A DNA stretch of 21,858 nt from a virus. A program made the position numbers and the translations under genes. The notes below the pieces were generated by a model. The model did no database searches and was not told where the DNA came from. It saw only the letters and a program-made list of their open reading frames with translations. The stretch is from the IMG/VR virus record IMGVR_UViG_3300024343_000127, positions 1-21,858 of that record; one strand, written 5' to 3'. Position 1 is the stretch's first letter; every line of letters begins with the position of its first letter. Shown piece by piece: positions 20,813 to 21,858 of the stretch.

Positions 20813-21697
20813 ATGAGTGAAAACTTAAATAAAAATAATGTAGACGATGCTTTTGCTAAAATCTTTTTAGGAGAGGTTAATATTGCAGAGAACAAACATA
20901 GTGAAATTAAATCACAACCAATAGAAATAGAAGAACCAAAAAAGATAGAGGTCAAAGATGAGCAAGAACAAGAAGACATCCAAGAAGAGCCAAAAACAAC
21001 CGAAAAATCAGAAGAACAGCAAAAAGAACTGTTAAAAGCCGATTTAAAGGTTGAATATGAATCATTAAAAAAGCAATTAAATGATGCGAAATCTTGGGGA
21101 CATAAGAAAAATGCTGCTTATATTAATGCTAAAAAGAAAATAACTGATTTCTTGTCTAAATTACAGGAAGATTCGCTTATAAATGAAGATGAAGCAAGTA
21201 TTGCTCTTAAAGCCTTTGATGAACAGATAAGCGAAGAAGAGCCACAAAGTAATGACAAAGGTAATTCTTATGCTCAGCTAAAGGCCAATCTTGATAAGGA
21301 ATTTAATATATTTAAAAAATATAATAAAACTTCGGAGTTAGACGAAAAATACCAAGCTTTTTTTGGATTTTTTCCCTTACTACCTGCTGATGAACAAGAA
21401 AAAATAGTCAATTATATTACTAGTGAAAGTCCAGAAGTGGTAATTGATCATATAATTACTACTGGTTCAGAGATTTACGAAACAGTTTATAAAGGTGCTA
21501 CAAAAAGCGGTGGTATTATTCCATTTATAAAATCCTTACATGCTAAAATAGAAAAGCTAGAAAAGCGTAATAAGGAACTAGAGAGCGAAGTTGACACCAC
21601 CGAGGGAATAGTGCATAATAGGTCAATAAATTCTAAAGTTTCTAACCTTGCGAGTACGAAACAAACTAAAAGCTTTGCTGATATTTGGCAAAATTAG
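20813..21697 (+). CDS. Scaffolding protein, 294 aa
   Basis: A prohead assembly chaperone by position (directly after the portal) and by composition: very acidic, Lys/Glu/Gln-rich and largely coiled coil. The N-terminal 80 residues are low-complexity acidic ('EIEEPKKIEVKDEQEQEDIQ'). The middle (about 85-145) is a helical bundle, and about 155-245 looks globular ('YQAFFGFFPLLPADEQEKIV'). The C-terminal helix (about 245-265, 'IEKLEKRNKELESEV') and the tail 'KSFADIWQN' would contact the coat protein, as in P22 gp8. The gene's 3' end contains a predicted promoter and the fifth AACCTTGCGAGTA copy. Confidence 0.75.
   Translation: MSENLNKNNVDDAFAKIFLGEVNIAENKHSEIKSQPIEIEEPKKIEVKDEQEQEDIQEEPKTTEKSEEQQKELLKADLKVEYESLKKQLNDAKSWGHKKNAAYINAKKKITDFLSKLQEDSLINEDEASIALKAFDEQISEEEPQSNDKGNSYAQLKANLDKEFNIFKKYNKTSELDEKYQAFFGFFPLLPADEQEKIVNYITSESPEVVIDHIITTGSEIYETVYKGATKSGGIIPFIKSLHAKIEKLEKRNKELESEVDTTEGIVHNRSINSKVSNLASTKQTKSFADIWQN
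21591..21619 (+). promoter_or_regulatory. Predicted strong promoter inside the end of the scaffold gene
   Basis: A perfect TTGACA (21591-21596), a 17-bp spacer and CATAAT (21614-21619). It would start transcription near 21626, reading towards the expected coat gene outside the window. Confidence 0.55.
21644..21656 (+). promoter_or_regulatory. Late-leader element copy 5 (AACCTTGCGAGTA)
   Basis: Exact 13-base copy, but inside coding sequence (it encodes part of 'SNLASTK') and 41 bases before the scaffold stop. It lies about 18 bases beyond the predicted start of the promoter at 21591-21619. No start codon of a long frame follows within the window. Confidence 0.5.
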
Positions 21698-21858
21698 AGA
21701 CAATGGCATTTCTTCAAAGGAAGAGAGGCATTTTATTAATTAATAATGGAGGCGGCCTTAGCCTTACCTGCTAATCATTAATAGTAATTTCTCCCTCATA
21801 ACTTCGCTTTAAAAGATTTCTCCCGTTCTTGGAATTTAATTAATAAAATTTTAGGTTT
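21698..21858 (+). other. Untranslated stretch to the window edge, probable coat-gene leader
   Basis: No convincing gene in 161 bases. It holds a small hairpin, TCTTC (21711-21715) with GAAGA (21720-21724), and imperfect complementary AT-rich runs around 21735-21783. A 23-codon frame at 21703 has no ribosome-binding site. With the promoter and element just upstream, it looks like the leader of the gene beyond the edge, expected to be the coat protein. Confidence 0.45.

Noticed and set aside
7960-21656. AACCTTGCG as a DNA-uptake sequence or a standard ribosome-binding site
   Set aside because: It does not match known uptake sequences I can recall, and it is not complementary to the 16S 3' end beyond GAG in some copies.
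21703-21774. 23-codon frame after the scaffold gene
   Set aside because: No Shine-Dalgarno site, Gly/Leu run of no recognised type, and a length expected by chance.

Overview
The window looks like part of a temperate, P22-like short-tailed phage (podovirus) or prophage. The DNA is strongly AT-rich, at roughly one third G+C by eye. The host is probably an intracellular alphaproteobacterium, most likely of the Rickettsiales. That is an inference from base composition, an ankyrin-repeat gene, an active-looking patatin, a rickettsial-style outer-membrane beta-barrel gene and a DUF669-like ssDNA-binding protein. No host gene flanks the phage genes to prove it. I see no integrase, endolysin, coat protein, tRNA, CRISPR array or insertion sequence.

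Replication block (1-2242): a replication initiator open at the left edge carries iteron-like half-sites, an A-rich stretch and hairpins inside its own coding sequence. This is the layout of the lambda O/ori system. Three genes follow, ending with the DUF669-like protein. Block 2 (2295-3391) holds a small ankyrin protein, an unknown gene, a 29-residue membrane peptide and a probable small terminase subunit, then terminators. A probable 46-residue gene on the minus strand (3538-3678) faces them. Block 3 (3732-5189) is a chain of small, tightly coupled unknown genes with very good Shine-Dalgarno sites, ending in a ribbon-helix-helix regulator.

Control and cargo block (5190-7743): two terminators, a near-consensus promoter and a probable ~77-nt structured RNA or attenuated leader precede an outer-membrane beta-barrel gene. 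Then come two small DNA-binding proteins sharing a helix-turn-helix, a polytopic membrane protein, an orphan Phd/YefM-type antitoxin and a 25-residue membrane peptide. A long hairpin terminator closes the block. A 56-bp tandem hairpin repeat and a near-consensus promoter then open the late region.

Late block (7979 to right edge): large terminase, patatin phospholipase, five tail or fibre genes (two with C-terminal S74 intramolecular chaperones), four small genes, portal and scaffold. The coat gene is expected just beyond the right edge. Placing the fibre cluster between terminase and portal is unusual. The most notable unexplained signal is AACCTTGC(GAGTA). It recurs 3-11 bases ahead of four late start codons and once more at the end of the scaffold gene. 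At four of these five places it lies 11-24 bases downstream of a good -35/-10 pair, so it would sit near the 5' end of the late transcripts.
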